Below, piece by piece: positions 45,608 to 55,230 of a DNA stretch of 64,000 nucleotides. Numbering within the stretch: position 1 is the first letter of the stretch; each line of letters opens with the position of its first letter. Position numbers and translations under genes: made by a program. Source of the DNA: Methanobacterium sp. (GTDB lineage Archaea > Methanobacteriota > Methanobacteria > Methanobacteriales > Methanobacteriaceae); the NCBI GenBank assembly GCA_018263005.1, contig JADFDH010000001.1:310001-374000 (forward strand), written 5' to 3'. The notes under the pieces were generated by a model that saw only the letters and a program-made list of their open reading frames with translations, had not been told where the DNA came from and did not search any database.

Positions 45608-45913
45608 ATGTTTGCACTTAAAGAAACTGAGGATGGAGTATTGGTAAATATAGATGTATCTCCAAATTCATCTAAATTTGGAATTTCCGGTTACGATGAA
45701 TGGAGAGATGAGATACAGGTAAGAATAACCTCAATTCCTCAGAAAGGAAAGGCCAATAAGGAGATAATTAAAGAATTCAATAAACTTACCCAAGCACGAG
45801 TGGAAATTGTTTCTGGGCTTAAAAGCAGTCACAAAACTTTGAAAATATATGATATTTCAATTAAGGAATTTGAGGATATTATATCTAAAAACTATCCTGG
45901 TTATTTAAAATAA
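45608..45913 (+). CDS. DUF167 (YggU-like) family protein
   Basis: 101 residues: VLVNIDVSPNSSKFGISGYD, the DEIQVRITSIPQKGKANKEII signature (split) and VEIVSGLKSSHKTLKI. The small DUF167 fold is widespread and functionally unassigned. A TATA-like CATATATAAATGG at 45549-45561 precedes the ATG by about 50 bp. Start is at 45608. Confidence 0.88.
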   Translation: MFALKETEDGVLVNIDVSPNSSKFGISGYDEWRDEIQVRITSIPQKGKANKEIIKEFNKLTQARVEIVSGLKSSHKTLKIYDISIKEFEDIISKNYPGYLK

Positions 45914-45936
45914 AAAAAGTAGGTAATATTTTATAA

Positions 45937-45986
45937 ACAAATCTTTATTCTCTAAATTTACAAGAATAAATCTTTATTTTCTATAT
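45937..45986. repeat. Duplicated 3' end of rfbB
   Basis: The terminal rfbB segment AATAAATCTTTATTTTCTATA (45966-45986, 21 bp split as AATAAATCTTTATTTTC and TATA) has a near copy 29 bp downstream of the stop at 45937-45957. In the minus direction both resemble codons for ENKDLFL. Confidence 0.75.
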
Positions 45987-46896
45987 ACCACTGCACGGTC
46001 TGTTTCAAACCGTCTTCAAAGTTCCATTCCGGTTTCCAGCCCAGGTTCTGTGTTTTGTTTGAGTCAAGAGAGTATCGTTTATCATGCCCTGGTCGAGGGT
46101 CATCTATGAATTCTATTAAATTTTCTCCTTTACCCAGAATGTTCAGAATCATATGAGTAATGTCTAGATTGGTTTTCTCATTTCCCCCACCGATATTATA
46201 GACTTCACCAAATTCACCCTTATTTAGGACGGTATCAATCCCTTTACAGTTATCCATTACATATATCCAGTCCCTTATGTTCATTCCATCACCATAGAGG
46301 GGCATTTTCTTATCTTGCATGGCATTTAGAATGAATAGGGGGATCAATTTTTCAGGGTACTGGTATGGTCCGTAGTTGTTACTGCTTCTGGTTATTAAGA
46401 CGGGTAATTCAAAGGTCTTGAAATAGGCTCTAACCAACACATCTCCCCCTGCTTTGCTGGCTGAGTAGGGGCTGCTGGGATCTATGTTACTTTCTTCGGT
46501 GAATGAACCATTTTCGATACTACCATATACTTCATCAGTTGAAATCTGCAGATACTTATCTACATCATACTTCCTGACGTGTTCCAGGAGGTTATATGTG
46601 CCAAGTACATCAGTTTTGACGAAGATGCTTGGGTCTACAATTGATCTATCAACATGTGTTTCGGCAGCGAAATTTACCACCAGATCACAATCCTTCATGG
46701 CAGTTTTAACATCTTCCTCACTACCAATATCACCTTTAATAAACGTAATATCATCCATTATATCCTTTAAATTGTCTTTATTTCCTGCGTAGGTTAATTT
46801 ATCCAGAACTACAATATCATAATCATAATTATCGTGTATATAATGTACGAAATTGGTTCCTATAAATCCTGCTCCGCCGGTTATGAGCATACTCAT
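45958..46896 (-). CDS. rfbB: dTDP-glucose 4,6-dehydratase
   Basis: 312 residues of the extended SDR family: ITGGAGFIGTNFVHYI at 5-20 (NAD site), STDEVYGSI near 118, and catalytic YSASKAGG near 142. It makes dTDP-4-keto-6-deoxyglucose. ATG behind AGGTGATTAAAA. With rfbC, rfbD and rfbA it forms a complete dTDP-L-rhamnose set split across two strands. Confidence 0.95.
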   Translation of the reverse strand: MSMLITGGAGFIGTNFVHYIHDNYDYDIVVLDKLTYAGNKDNLKDIMDDITFIKGDIGSEEDVKTAMKDCDLVVNFAAETHVDRSIVDPSIFVKTDVLGTYNLLEHVRKYDVDKYLQISTDEVYGSIENGSFTEESNIDPSSPYSASKAGGDVLVRAYFKTFELPVLITRSSNNYGPYQYPEKLIPLFILNAMQDKKMPLYGDGMNIRDWIYVMDNCKGIDTVLNKGEFGEVYNIGGGNEKTNLDITHMILNILGKGENLIEFIDDPRPGHDKRYSLDSNKTQNLGWKPEWNFEDGLKQTVQWYIENKDLFL

Positions 46897-46953
46897 TTTT
46901 AATCACCTTTCACTAAATTGAATAAAAATTAATTATCATACTCTAAAAAAGAA

Positions 46954-47421
46954 TCATCCATGGCTCTTACCAGGTTCTAACAACCAGTCATAGGGTATTT
47001 CATCCGTATCGGCGGGTAATCTGAACTCATCTGGTTCATCATAGTTATAGGGCAGTGTAGGGACACTAATAAAATAGGCTAACTCGGTACCTATTCCCTT
47101 AAAACCGTGATAAACGAAGGGAGGGACGCTGATCATTATAGGATTTTTATCACCAACGAAGAATTCGTTCAGTTCACCATATGTGGGTGAGTCTTCCCGG
47201 GCATCGTAAAGTGCTACCTTCATCATACCATGGATACAGGTAAAGTTATCTGTCTGTTTTTTGTGCATATGCCAGGCCTTGGTTACCCCTGGATAAGCGG
47301 TGGTTATGTAAACCTGACCAAATTCCTTGAATATATCATCATCATTTCGTAATATTTCCATGAGCCACCCACGTTCATCGGGAATGACCCTTAGTTCTTT
47401 TGTTTTAACTCCATCAATCAT
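46954..47421 (-). CDS. rfbC: dTDP-4-dehydrorhamnose 3,5-epimerase
   Basis: 155-residue RmlC-like cupin: GVKTKELRVIPDERGWLMEI, the His of AWHMHKKQTDNF, and PPFVYHGFKGIGTE. Slightly shorter than the usual ~180 residues, as in archaeal and short bacterial forms. ATG behind AAAGGTGTTATTTT. It is divergent from rfbD across 68 bp, so both directions share a promoter region. Confidence 0.93.
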   Translation of the reverse strand: MIDGVKTKELRVIPDERGWLMEILRNDDDIFKEFGQVYITTAYPGVTKAWHMHKKQTDNFTCIHGMMKVALYDAREDSPTYGELNEFFVGDKNPIMISVPPFVYHGFKGIGTELAYFISVPTLPYNYDEPDEFRLPADTDEIPYDWLLEPGKSHG

Positions 47422-47489
47422 AAAATAACACCTTTAATAAATTAGATTTAAAAAATTTTATATATTTCATGCTTTATTAAACTATTACC

Positions 47490-48353
47490 ATGAAGCGTTT
47501 ATTTATAACTGGTGGAAGTGGATTGTTGGGAAGCAGGTTTCGAAAATTTTCAAAGGATTACGAAGTGATCAGCACCTATAATCGAAATGTAGAAGAAAAC
47601 GCCGTTAAATTAGATATAACTAATGAAAAAGATGTTTTAGACAAAATTACGTCGATTAATCCGGATTTGGTGATCCATCCTGCTGCTTTGACCAACGTTG
47701 ATTATTGTGAAGACCACCAAAAAGAAGCAGATCAGATAAATGCTCAGGGAACTTTAAATATTGTAAAGGCATGTGAAGAAGCAGATGCTAAACTAATATA
47801 TGTTTCAACTGATTTTGTTTTTGATGGTGAAAAGGGAAAATATCAGGAAAATGATAAGACCAATCCTATAAGTTATTATGGGTTGAGTAAACTTAAAGGA
47901 GAAGAATTCGTAATTAATTCTAATATAAATTATGCAATTGCTCGGGTAAGTGTTCTATATGGGTGGCATAAAAATTTTAATTATGTTACATGGGTTATAA
48001 ATGAGTTAAATGAGAATAATCAGATTAATATTGTTACTGATGAATTTAATTCCCCTACTTATGCTGAAAACGCAGCTGAAGCAATATTAAATATTTATTC
48101 TAAAGATAAAGATGGAATATATCATATAGCTGGTGATGAAAGAATAAACCGTTTTGAATTTGCTAAAAATATTGCCCAAGTATTTGAACTGGATGAATCA
48201 TTGATAAACCCAATAAAAAGCTCAGATTTGATTAGAAAAGCTAAAAGACCAATGGATTCATCGTTATCAGTAGAGAAAGCTAAGAATGATCTGGACATAA
48301 AATTATTGAACACAAAGGAAGGATTAATAGAAATGAAGAAGGTGATGGAATGA
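47490..48353 (+). CDS. rfbD: dTDP-4-dehydrorhamnose reductase
   Basis: 287 residues of the SDR family: ITGGSGLLGSRF at 5-16, VHPAALTNVDYCE, STDFVFDGEKG and YYGLSKLKGE (catalytic Tyr/Lys). It reduces to dTDP-L-rhamnose. It overlaps rfbA by 4 bp (ATGA). Confidence 0.94.
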   Translation: MKRLFITGGSGLLGSRFRKFSKDYEVISTYNRNVEENAVKLDITNEKDVLDKITSINPDLVIHPAALTNVDYCEDHQKEADQINAQGTLNIVKACEEADAKLIYVSTDFVFDGEKGKYQENDKTNPISYYGLSKLKGEEFVINSNINYAIARVSVLYGWHKNFNYVTWVINELNENNQINIVTDEFNSPTYAENAAEAILNIYSKDKDGIYHIAGDERINRFEFAKNIAQVFELDESLINPIKSSDLIRKAKRPMDSSLSVEKAKNDLDIKLLNTKEGLIEMKKVME

Positions 48354-49417
48354 AAGGATTAATTTTATCTGGAGGACATGGAACCCGTTTACGACCTCTG
48401 ACCCATACTGGTCCAAAACAGCTGATTCCCATAGCCAACAAGCCAGTGCTATTTTACGCTATAGAGGATCTGAAGGAAGCAGGAGTAACAGATATTGGAC
48501 TGATATTAGGTACTAATATGCCTGAAAAGGTTAAAGAGGCTGTGGGGGATGGTTCTAAATTTGGTGTGAATATCAGCTATATCATGCAGGGAGAACCCAA
48601 AGGACTGGCTCATGCAGTAGCGGTAGCCCATGAGTTTGTAGGTGATGAATCGTTTATCATGTATTTAGGAGATAATATCTTAAAATCAGGTATCAATGAA
48701 TTCGTGGAAGGCTTCCAGGATTCTGATTATCAGGCCAGAATACTATTGCAGCCTGTGGAGAACCCTCGTCAATTTGGTGTGGCTGAATTGGATGATGATG
48801 GGAACGTTATAAATTTGGTTGAAAAACCAAAGGAACCAAAGAGCGATTTAGCTTTAGTGGGAATATATTTATTCAAATCTTCAATATTTAAGGCCATTGA
48901 TCAGATAAAACCATCATGGAGGGGTGAATTAGAAATAACAGATGCCATCCAAGAGCTTTTAAACACAAATCTCAAGGTGGACTCCCATATCGTCAGAGGA
49001 TGGTGGAAGGATACTGGTAAACCAGAAGATGTATTAGACGCGAATCATCTGATCCTGGATGTACTAGAATCTGAAAACAATGGTGAAGTGGAGGACGGTG
49101 CGAGAATTAAAGGCAGAGTATTTATAGGTAAAGGAACGGTGATTAAGGGTAATAGTGTTATCCGAGGACCAGTCACCATCGGAGAAAACTGTTATATAGA
49201 TGCTTATATAGGTCCCTATACTTCTATCGGTGATAACAGCAGGATCATTGGAGGAGAAATAGAATCATCAATAGTAGTAGGAGATGCAATAATAGAATGT
49301 AATGAAAGAATAGTGGATAGTCTTATAGGAAACCACTCCAATATTGTTTCAAAGGAAAATAGTTTGCCCAGGGGCCATAGATTTATTATAGGAGAAAATT
49401 CTTTAGTAAATTTATAG
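48350..49417 (+). CDS. rfbA: Glucose-1-phosphate thymidylyltransferase (long form)
   Basis: 355 residues. LSGGHGTRLRPLTHTGPKQL near the start is the nucleotidyltransferase signature, with FIMYLGDNIL and VEKPKEPKS. Unlike the ~290-residue bacterial RmlA, it has a C-terminal left-handed beta-helix (about 240-355, hexapeptide repeats such as IKGNSVIRGPVTIGEN). This long form is common in archaea. SD AAGGTGATGGA inside rfbD. Confidence 0.93.
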   Translation: MKGLILSGGHGTRLRPLTHTGPKQLIPIANKPVLFYAIEDLKEAGVTDIGLILGTNMPEKVKEAVGDGSKFGVNISYIMQGEPKGLAHAVAVAHEFVGDESFIMYLGDNILKSGINEFVEGFQDSDYQARILLQPVENPRQFGVAELDDDGNVINLVEKPKEPKSDLALVGIYLFKSSIFKAIDQIKPSWRGELEITDAIQELLNTNLKVDSHIVRGWWKDTGKPEDVLDANHLILDVLESENNGEVEDGARIKGRVFIGKGTVIKGNSVIRGPVTIGENCYIDAYIGPYTSIGDNSRIIGGEIESSIVVGDAIIECNERIVDSLIGNHSNIVSKENSLPRGHRFIIGENSLVNL

Positions 49418-49473
49418 CACCAATTATTTCCAATGAAATTTAATGATGCATCAAATAAACAAGGTGTCAACAA

Positions 49474-50319
49474 ATGAAAGCTGTAATACCTGCCGCGGGT
49501 CTGGGTACTAGATTCTTACCAGCAACCAAAGCACAACCCAAAGAAATGCTACCTGTCTTTAACAAACCCACCATACAATATGTGGTGGAAGAAGCGGTTT
49601 CTTCAGGAATCGATGATATTTTAATCATCACTGGTAAAGGGAAGAGGTCCATAGAAGACCATTTTGACCGTTCATTCGAACTGGAATACATTCTACAGAA
49701 CAGTGGGAAAACAGAGAATCTTAAAGAGATAGAGGCCATCTCAGATATGGCTGATATTTATTATGTTAGGCAGAAAAAGCAGAACGGATTGGGAGATGCT
49801 ATATCCTGTGCCAAAAACCATATAGACGGCGAACCATTCGCAGTGTTATTGGGAGATACCATAACACAATCTAAGATACCATGTACAAAACAGCTAATGG
49901 ACACGTTTTACCAGCATCAAAAAACAACCATAGCCATTGAAAAAGTGCCGAATGAGAAGATTGAGCGTTACGGTATTATTAAAGGTACTAAAATATCCGA
50001 ATCTGTTTATAAAATTGAGGATATGGTGGAAAAACCACCGATTAATGAAGCACCGTCCAATTTAGCCATTACTGGGAGGTATATACTGGTCCCTGAAATC
50101 TTCGATCATATAGAAAAGGTAAAGCCTGGAGTGGGTGGGGAGATACAGCTTACAGATGCTATGAGATCCCTTGATGAAGTTTATGGCTACGTTTTCGATG
50201 GAAAAATCTATGATATAGGAAATACTGTAGAATGGCTTAAAAGTTCCATAGAAATAGCTCTTTCTGATGAAAAGGTAAAAAACGAATTAAAACAATATTT
50301 AAAAGAATTATTAAGTTAA
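49474..50319 (+). CDS. galU: UTP-glucose-1-phosphate uridylyltransferase
   Basis: 281 residues: IPAAGLGTRFLPATKAQPKE at 4-23, EAVSSGIDDILIITGKGKR, GLGDAISCAKNHI, and VEKPPINEAPS near 187. It makes UDP-glucose for glycan synthesis. ATG behind AAGGTGTCAACAA. It follows rfbA by 56 bp and leads into the glycosyltransferases. Confidence 0.94.
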   Translation: MKAVIPAAGLGTRFLPATKAQPKEMLPVFNKPTIQYVVEEAVSSGIDDILIITGKGKRSIEDHFDRSFELEYILQNSGKTENLKEIEAISDMADIYYVRQKKQNGLGDAISCAKNHIDGEPFAVLLGDTITQSKIPCTKQLMDTFYQHQKTTIAIEKVPNEKIERYGIIKGTKISESVYKIEDMVEKPPINEAPSNLAITGRYILVPEIFDHIEKVKPGVGGEIQLTDAMRSLDEVYGYVFDGKIYDIGNTVEWLKSSIEIALSDEKVKNELKQYLKELLS

Positions 50320-50481
50320 TTTTATTCCTATTTTTTACTATAAGAACTAAAAGGTTAAGTTAATTTAAAATAAAATCAGATCAAATAGATAAAATTATGA
50401 AAATATTCAAATATTTTTATTTAATCTCTTATTATTGATTATTTCACCAAGAAAAATAGACCAGGATTGATAGTGATTTTT

Positions 50482-51609
50482 ATGGATGTCTCAATTGTAA
50501 TTCCCGCATTAAATGAAGAAGGAGTAGTAGGTAAAACAGTCAAATCAGTACCTGTTGCTAAATTAAAAGAGAATGGCCTTGAAACAGAGATATTAGTGGT
50601 GGATAATGCGTCAACCGATAAAACAGCCCAAGAAGCCAGTGATGCAGGGGCAAGAGTGGTCCGTGAAGAAAAAAGAGGATATGGAAACGCTTATTTAAGA
50701 GGGTTTAAAGAAGCCAAAGGAGATATAATTGTAATGGGGGATGCAGACGGTACTTATCCCTTTAATACAACATATGAATTTATCCAGCCACTACTAAAAG
50801 AAGACTTTGATATGGTAATGGGTTCCAGACTCAAAGGGGATATACAGAAAGGAGCTATGCCTGCATTGCACAGATACATCGGCAACCCTTTTCTCACATG
50901 GTTACTCAATGCACTCTTTAAAGCCGGAATATCGGATGCCCACTGTGGTATGAGGGCTTTTAGAAAAGAAACTATTAATAAACTAAACCTTCATAGTCCG
51001 GGGATGGAGTTCGCATCGGAAATGGTGATAGAAGCAGCCCGTGAGAACATGAAAATAGCAGAGATTCCCATAACCTATTACCCGAGGGAGGGCGAATCCA
51101 AACTAAACTCAGTTGCAGATGGATGGCGACACTTAAGATTCATGATGCTCTACCGTCCCACACCATTTTTATTAGCCCCTGGTTTATTAGTATTGCTCCT
51201 GGGAATATCACTGCTAATAGCAGTAATTTTTATGGACATTTCCAGAATGCATTCACTTATACTGGGCAGTCTCCTGATTATAATCGGATATCAAATGCTC
51301 CTGGCCTGGATGTATTTTGGAGCATTTGGAGAGACCTATGGGGTAAATAAAAGCTCAGGGGCAGTAAATAAATATTTAAGTTACCACTCCCTAGGAAGAG
51401 AACTCCTTCTGGGGTTGGTGTTTATAATAATAGGATTAATTGTGGGTATAAATGTGCTGTACAGCTGGATCGCCGCTGGATTCGGAGGTATATTCCAGAT
51501 ACTGGATGCCATGATGGCTTTGATACTGTTTATTTTAGGAATACAGACCATATTCTCTGGAATTTTCATAAGTTTAATGCTCTTAAACAGAACTGATAAA
51601 GAAGAATAA
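50482..51609 (+). CDS. GT2 glycosyltransferase with C-terminal membrane region (dolichol-P-mannose synthase type)
   Basis: 375 residues. GT-A domain: DVSIVIPALNEEGVVGKTVK, VVDNASTDKTAQ, DADGTYPFN and a downstream MRAFRKE-type acceptor loop. Four hydrophobic helices follow (about 232-375). This suits transfer to a polyprenyl-phosphate. ATG at 50482 rather than TTG at 50467. Confidence 0.87.
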   Translation: MDVSIVIPALNEEGVVGKTVKSVPVAKLKENGLETEILVVDNASTDKTAQEASDAGARVVREEKRGYGNAYLRGFKEAKGDIIVMGDADGTYPFNTTYEFIQPLLKEDFDMVMGSRLKGDIQKGAMPALHRYIGNPFLTWLLNALFKAGISDAHCGMRAFRKETINKLNLHSPGMEFASEMVIEAARENMKIAEIPITYYPREGESKLNSVADGWRHLRFMMLYRPTPFLLAPGLLVLLLGISLLIAVIFMDISRMHSLILGSLLIIIGYQMLLAWMYFGAFGETYGVNKSSGAVNKYLSYHSLGRELLLGLVFIIIGLIVGINVLYSWIAAGFGGIFQILDAMMALILFILGIQTIFSGIFISLMLLNRTDKEE

Positions 51610-51642
51610 ATTAATTTTATATAAATCAACTGGGTATTAAGA

Positions 51643-52782
51643 ATGAAAATAGCCTATGTATACGATGCAGTCTATCCTTGGGTTAAGGGAGGAGCAGAAA
51701 AAAGAGTTTATGAGCTAGCTAAAAGAATAGCAGCCCGGGGACATGATGTTCACTGGTATGGTATGGGGTACTGGTCAGCTCAAAACAAAGGAAAAAACAT
51801 AGAAAGAGATGGAATTAAATTTCACGCCGTTTGCAGACCATTAAAATTATATGATGGGGATCGAAGATCCATAAAACAAGCGATTTACTTTTCATGGATG
51901 TTATTATTTAAATTAAGAGCTGGAAAATATGATATAATCGATTGTCAGGGGTTTCCTTTCTTTTCATGTTATGCTGCTAAAATAAACGCTTTTTTTGGAA
52001 GAACCGCTCTGATTATAACTTTACATGAAGTTTGGAATAACTACTGGTATGAATATCTTGGAAAGGCCGGTTTTTTTGGTAAAGTAACTGAAAAACTAAT
52101 GGTAAACTTAACCAATAAAATCATCACTGTTTCAAATAAAACAAAAGAAGATTTAAAAGAATTAAAACCATCAGAAAAATCGTTAATTATACCTAATGGT
52201 ATAGATTTAGAGGAAATAAATAATATTGATCCAAATTCTAGAAAATCAGACATAATATTCGTGGGAAGATTGATTAAAGAGAAAAACACAGATTTACTAA
52301 TAAAATCCATCAATCTAGTAAAGAAAAGTTTTCCACAAATTAACTGTGTTATTATAGGGGGAGGCCCGGAAAAACAGAATTTAGAAAATTTAATTATTGA
52401 ACATCACTTGGAGAAGAATATTAAATTTCTCGGATTTTTAGATGATTATCAGAATATTATAGCCCATATGAAGTCTTCTAAGGTTTTAGTCCTCCCATCA
52501 AAAAGGGAAGGGTTTGGAATGGTGGTTTTAGAGGCCAATGCTTGCGGATTACCTGCTGTTGTTATTGATCATCCTATGAATGCAGCAAAAGAGCTGATAG
52601 AATATGGAAAAAATGGATTTATAGCAGAAAATACTGAAGAGTCTCTTGCAGAAAAAATAACCGAGGCAATTAATTCAAAAGAAGAAATTACTTCTTCTTG
52701 CAAAGATTTCGCCCAGGATTATGACTGGAATAAAATAGTAGACAAATTAGAAATAGCCTATTGGGAGTTCTTACTCAAATAA
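51643..52782 (+). CDS. GT4 family glycosyltransferase
   Basis: 379 residues of GT-B fold: VKGGAEKRVYELAKRIAARGHDV near 14 (split) opens the N-lobe, IIPNGIDLEEI marks the linker, FVGRLIKEKNTDLLIKSI starts the C-lobe, and SKREGFGMVVLEANACGLPAV (split) is the nucleotide-sugar site E(x7)E. Sugar unknown. First of a tandem GT4 pair, 22 bp from the next. Confidence 0.9.
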   Translation: MKIAYVYDAVYPWVKGGAEKRVYELAKRIAARGHDVHWYGMGYWSAQNKGKNIERDGIKFHAVCRPLKLYDGDRRSIKQAIYFSWMLLFKLRAGKYDIIDCQGFPFFSCYAAKINAFFGRTALIITLHEVWNNYWYEYLGKAGFFGKVTEKLMVNLTNKIITVSNKTKEDLKELKPSEKSLIIPNGIDLEEINNIDPNSRKSDIIFVGRLIKEKNTDLLIKSINLVKKSFPQINCVIIGGGPEKQNLENLIIEHHLEKNIKFLGFLDDYQNIIAHMKSSKVLVLPSKREGFGMVVLEANACGLPAVVIDHPMNAAKELIEYGKNGFIAENTEESLAEKITEAINSKEEITSSCKDFAQDYDWNKIVDKLEIAYWEFLLK

Positions 52783-52804
52783 TCAGGATGAATAGTGATA
52801 TTAG

Positions 52805-53923
52805 ATGAGGATAATACAGACACCAGTAAGATTTTATCCTTTCACTGGTGGTGTGGAGAATTACGTTTATTACCTTTCCCGGGAACTGGTTAAATCAGGT
52901 AACGAGGTGAAGGTGGTATGTGCTAACGAGCCCCCATCCCCTAAAAATGATTCAGTGGAAAAAATCGAAGTGGAAAGACTTTCTTATATAGGTAAAATTG
53001 CTAATACGAACATCACACCAGGACTTCCCTCGGCACTATCTGTTGATGATTATGATATCATTCACACACATATCCCCACTCCCTGGTGTGCAGATTGGAG
53101 TGCTTTTTATTCTCGGATTAAAAAAAAGCCATTAGTTGTTACCTATCATAATGATATAATAGGTAATGGATTAGCAACCTTAATAGCCCGAATTTACAAC
53201 TCAATAGGCCTTAAATTTGTATTGAATTGTGCAGATAAAATAGTGATTACACAGCCCAGTTACCTGGAATCTTCATCTCATCTAACTGGATATCAGGATA
53301 AAATAGAAGTAATCCCCAACGGGGTGGATGTTGACAAATTTAAGCCCGGAAAAGTCCAGGATGAAGGTAATATTATCTTTTTCTTAAGCGTTCTGGACGA
53401 GTTCCACAGATATAAAGGATTGGATTATCTTTTTAAAGCTTTGAAAATAGTTAAAAACAGAATACCTGATATTAAATTAATAGTTGGTGGAGAAGGTGCC
53501 TTATTAGATCATTACCAGGAACTGGCAGCATCTCTGGGGATAAAAAATAATGTGATATTTGCCAGATTCATCCCAGATGAAGAAATAGCAGACTATTACA
53601 GTAAAGCAAATGTTTTTGTACTACCATCCATATCCTCTCTTCAGGAAGGTTTTGGCATAGTGGCTCTAGAAGCTTTAGCATGTCAAACACCTGTGATAAC
53701 CACAAAAATAGTGGGTGTGGCAGATGATCTTGAAAGAGTAGAGGGAGGAATAGTCATACCACCAAAGGATGTGGATAAACTCTCAGATGCAATAATCGAT
53801 ATTATTGAAGATGTAAATCTGCAGAAGAAGATGGGAGAGAGAGGAAGAGAACTGGTAAAGCAGAAATATACTTGGAAAATTGTGGCCAGTCAAATGGAAA
53901 TATTATACAACAGTCTACTGTAG
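52805..53923 (+). CDS. GT4 family glycosyltransferase
   Basis: 372 residues: FTGGVENYVYYLSRELVKSG at about 14-33, VIPNGVDVDKFKPGK, and SLQEGFGIVALEALACQTPV near 278. ATG behind GTGATATTAG at 52805. Same GT-B architecture as its upstream neighbour, but a distinct sequence. Confidence 0.9.
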   Translation: MRIIQTPVRFYPFTGGVENYVYYLSRELVKSGNEVKVVCANEPPSPKNDSVEKIEVERLSYIGKIANTNITPGLPSALSVDDYDIIHTHIPTPWCADWSAFYSRIKKKPLVVTYHNDIIGNGLATLIARIYNSIGLKFVLNCADKIVITQPSYLESSSHLTGYQDKIEVIPNGVDVDKFKPGKVQDEGNIIFFLSVLDEFHRYKGLDYLFKALKIVKNRIPDIKLIVGGEGALLDHYQELAASLGIKNNVIFARFIPDEEIADYYSKANVFVLPSISSLQEGFGIVALEALACQTPVITTKIVGVADDLERVEGGIVIPPKDVDKLSDAIIDIIEDVNLQKKMGERGRELVKQKYTWKIVASQMEILYNSLL

Positions 53924-53980
53924 AATAAAGGTTACAAATAGTTTTATTAATTTTTAATTAGAAAAGAAAAATCCCATAAA

Positions 53981-54060
53981 GAGAATTGCTCTTATATAAA
54001 GAACTTGCTCATTAAATAAAGGGAATTGTCATCATATAACTAGAATTGCTAATTCAACCA
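53981..54060. repeat. Four-copy 20-bp imperfect tandem repeat
   Basis: Units at 53981-54000, 54001-54020, 54021-54040 and 54041-54060, each built on a core like AGAATTGCTC followed by AT-rich DNA (ATAAA). The array fills most of the gap between a GT4 gene and the convergent zinc-ribbon protein, ending on the latter's stop region. Confidence 0.75.
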
Positions 54061-54824
54061 GTGTATTTAAAACTGTTAATAACTACTTCGAATTTAGGTA
54101 GAGTGGTGTTGTATTTGTTTTGAGGGACGACACATCCAATTCGATAATAAACAGCCCCGGGAACAGCTTCAATATGTACAGTAATGGCCTGATATTGTTC
54201 ATTATCATTATACCATGTTTTAATTAGTTCCACAGCTTTCATACCATTAACGGTGATATTACGTTCTGTAACTTCAGTTTGCCCGATTTCTGTAATGTCA
54301 TTCCGATAATAATTTAGCATATCATCTAGCGATTCATAACTTCGTGGATTTTCTTTTATGTAGAAATAGGTTTGAATATTACCTCCCTCGAAAGTGCTAG
54401 CAGGATCATAGAATGCACAGACTGGTTCTTGATATCCCCATCTACTTGGTGCGTCAAGATCAGTTATGGGCTGCCATTCTGCAGGATAATTAAATGTAAT
54501 ACCGTTAGCTGCGTAGGTTTTAGTAGCGATGGGTGGGGTGGTATTGTTGGATATGTTGGTATGATTTTCTGTAGAATAAGCATGAATAAAACCAGACAGA
54601 GCACCGGTATTGAAAACTGCAAATAAAGCAAAAAGAATTATAACTAAAGATATTACAGATATTGATATTTTTTTCAGGGGTATTTTTGATTTTGGAGGTT
54701 CTTGTACCCCATATTTTTTAAGTTCTAAGTCTCCCCCACATTTGCATTGAAATTCAGAAAGGTCTTCTTCCTGTTCTAAAACATATTCCTTTCCACATTC
54801 AATGCATTTTACAACTAAAAGCAA
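54054..54824 (-). CDS. Membrane protein with N-terminal zinc ribbon and PsbP-like outer domain
   Basis: 256 residues. CIECGKEYVLEQEEDLSEFQCKCGG near 7 is a cytoplasmic zinc ribbon (CxxC...CxC) (split at 21). A helix spans about 51-72, then a Thr/Asn-rich stalk and ITFNYPAEWQPITDLD, the PsbP-like entry motif also seen in the sortase-like protein at 4568-5605. Function unknown. TTG start behind AGAGGTATTATT. Confidence 0.62.
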   Translation of the reverse strand: MLLVVKCIECGKEYVLEQEEDLSEFQCKCGGDLELKKYGVQEPPKSKIPLKKISISVISLVIILFALFAVFNTGALSGFIHAYSTENHTNISNNTTPPIATKTYAANGITFNYPAEWQPITDLDAPSRWGYQEPVCAFYDPASTFEGGNIQTYFYIKENPRSYESLDDMLNYYRNDITEIGQTEVTERNITVNGMKAVELIKTWYNDNEQYQAITVHIEAVPGAVYYRIGCVVPQNKYNTTLPKFEVVINSFKYTG

Positions 54825-55230
54825 AATAATACCTCTCCAATTATTATCCTAATAATAATTCTATTGGTTACTAATATATATAGGTGATGGGTTGATTCTC
54901 CCTTAAAAATGGATAATGTTAATTTATTTAACAGAATGGAAAGAATAATTAACAGATTCAATGATTAGCGTAACTATTTTATGATGTTATTTCAAATTGC
55001 TAGTTTTACATTTAAATAAAAATAATTAATCCTTCATGGAAATATAATAAAAATTATAAAGGTCTAAGATAAATTATAGAAAAAACCTAAATTAAGAAAT
55101 GATATAATAGCTAATTTATTCCTATTTTTTAATAAAACTATTAGAATTCCCATTAAATATAAAAAACATACTTATTATATAAAAATCACAGAATAAACAT
55201 ATAATAATACAATAAAGTAGATTTGGTCTT
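54825..55230. promoter_or_regulatory. 406-bp divergent gap before the DUF2206 gene
   Basis: No gene seen. A minus-strand TATA-like CTATATATATTAG (complement of 54871-54883) lies 45-60 bp before the zinc-ribbon gene. The rest is AT-rich DNA without clear boxes or repeats. Confidence 0.35.
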
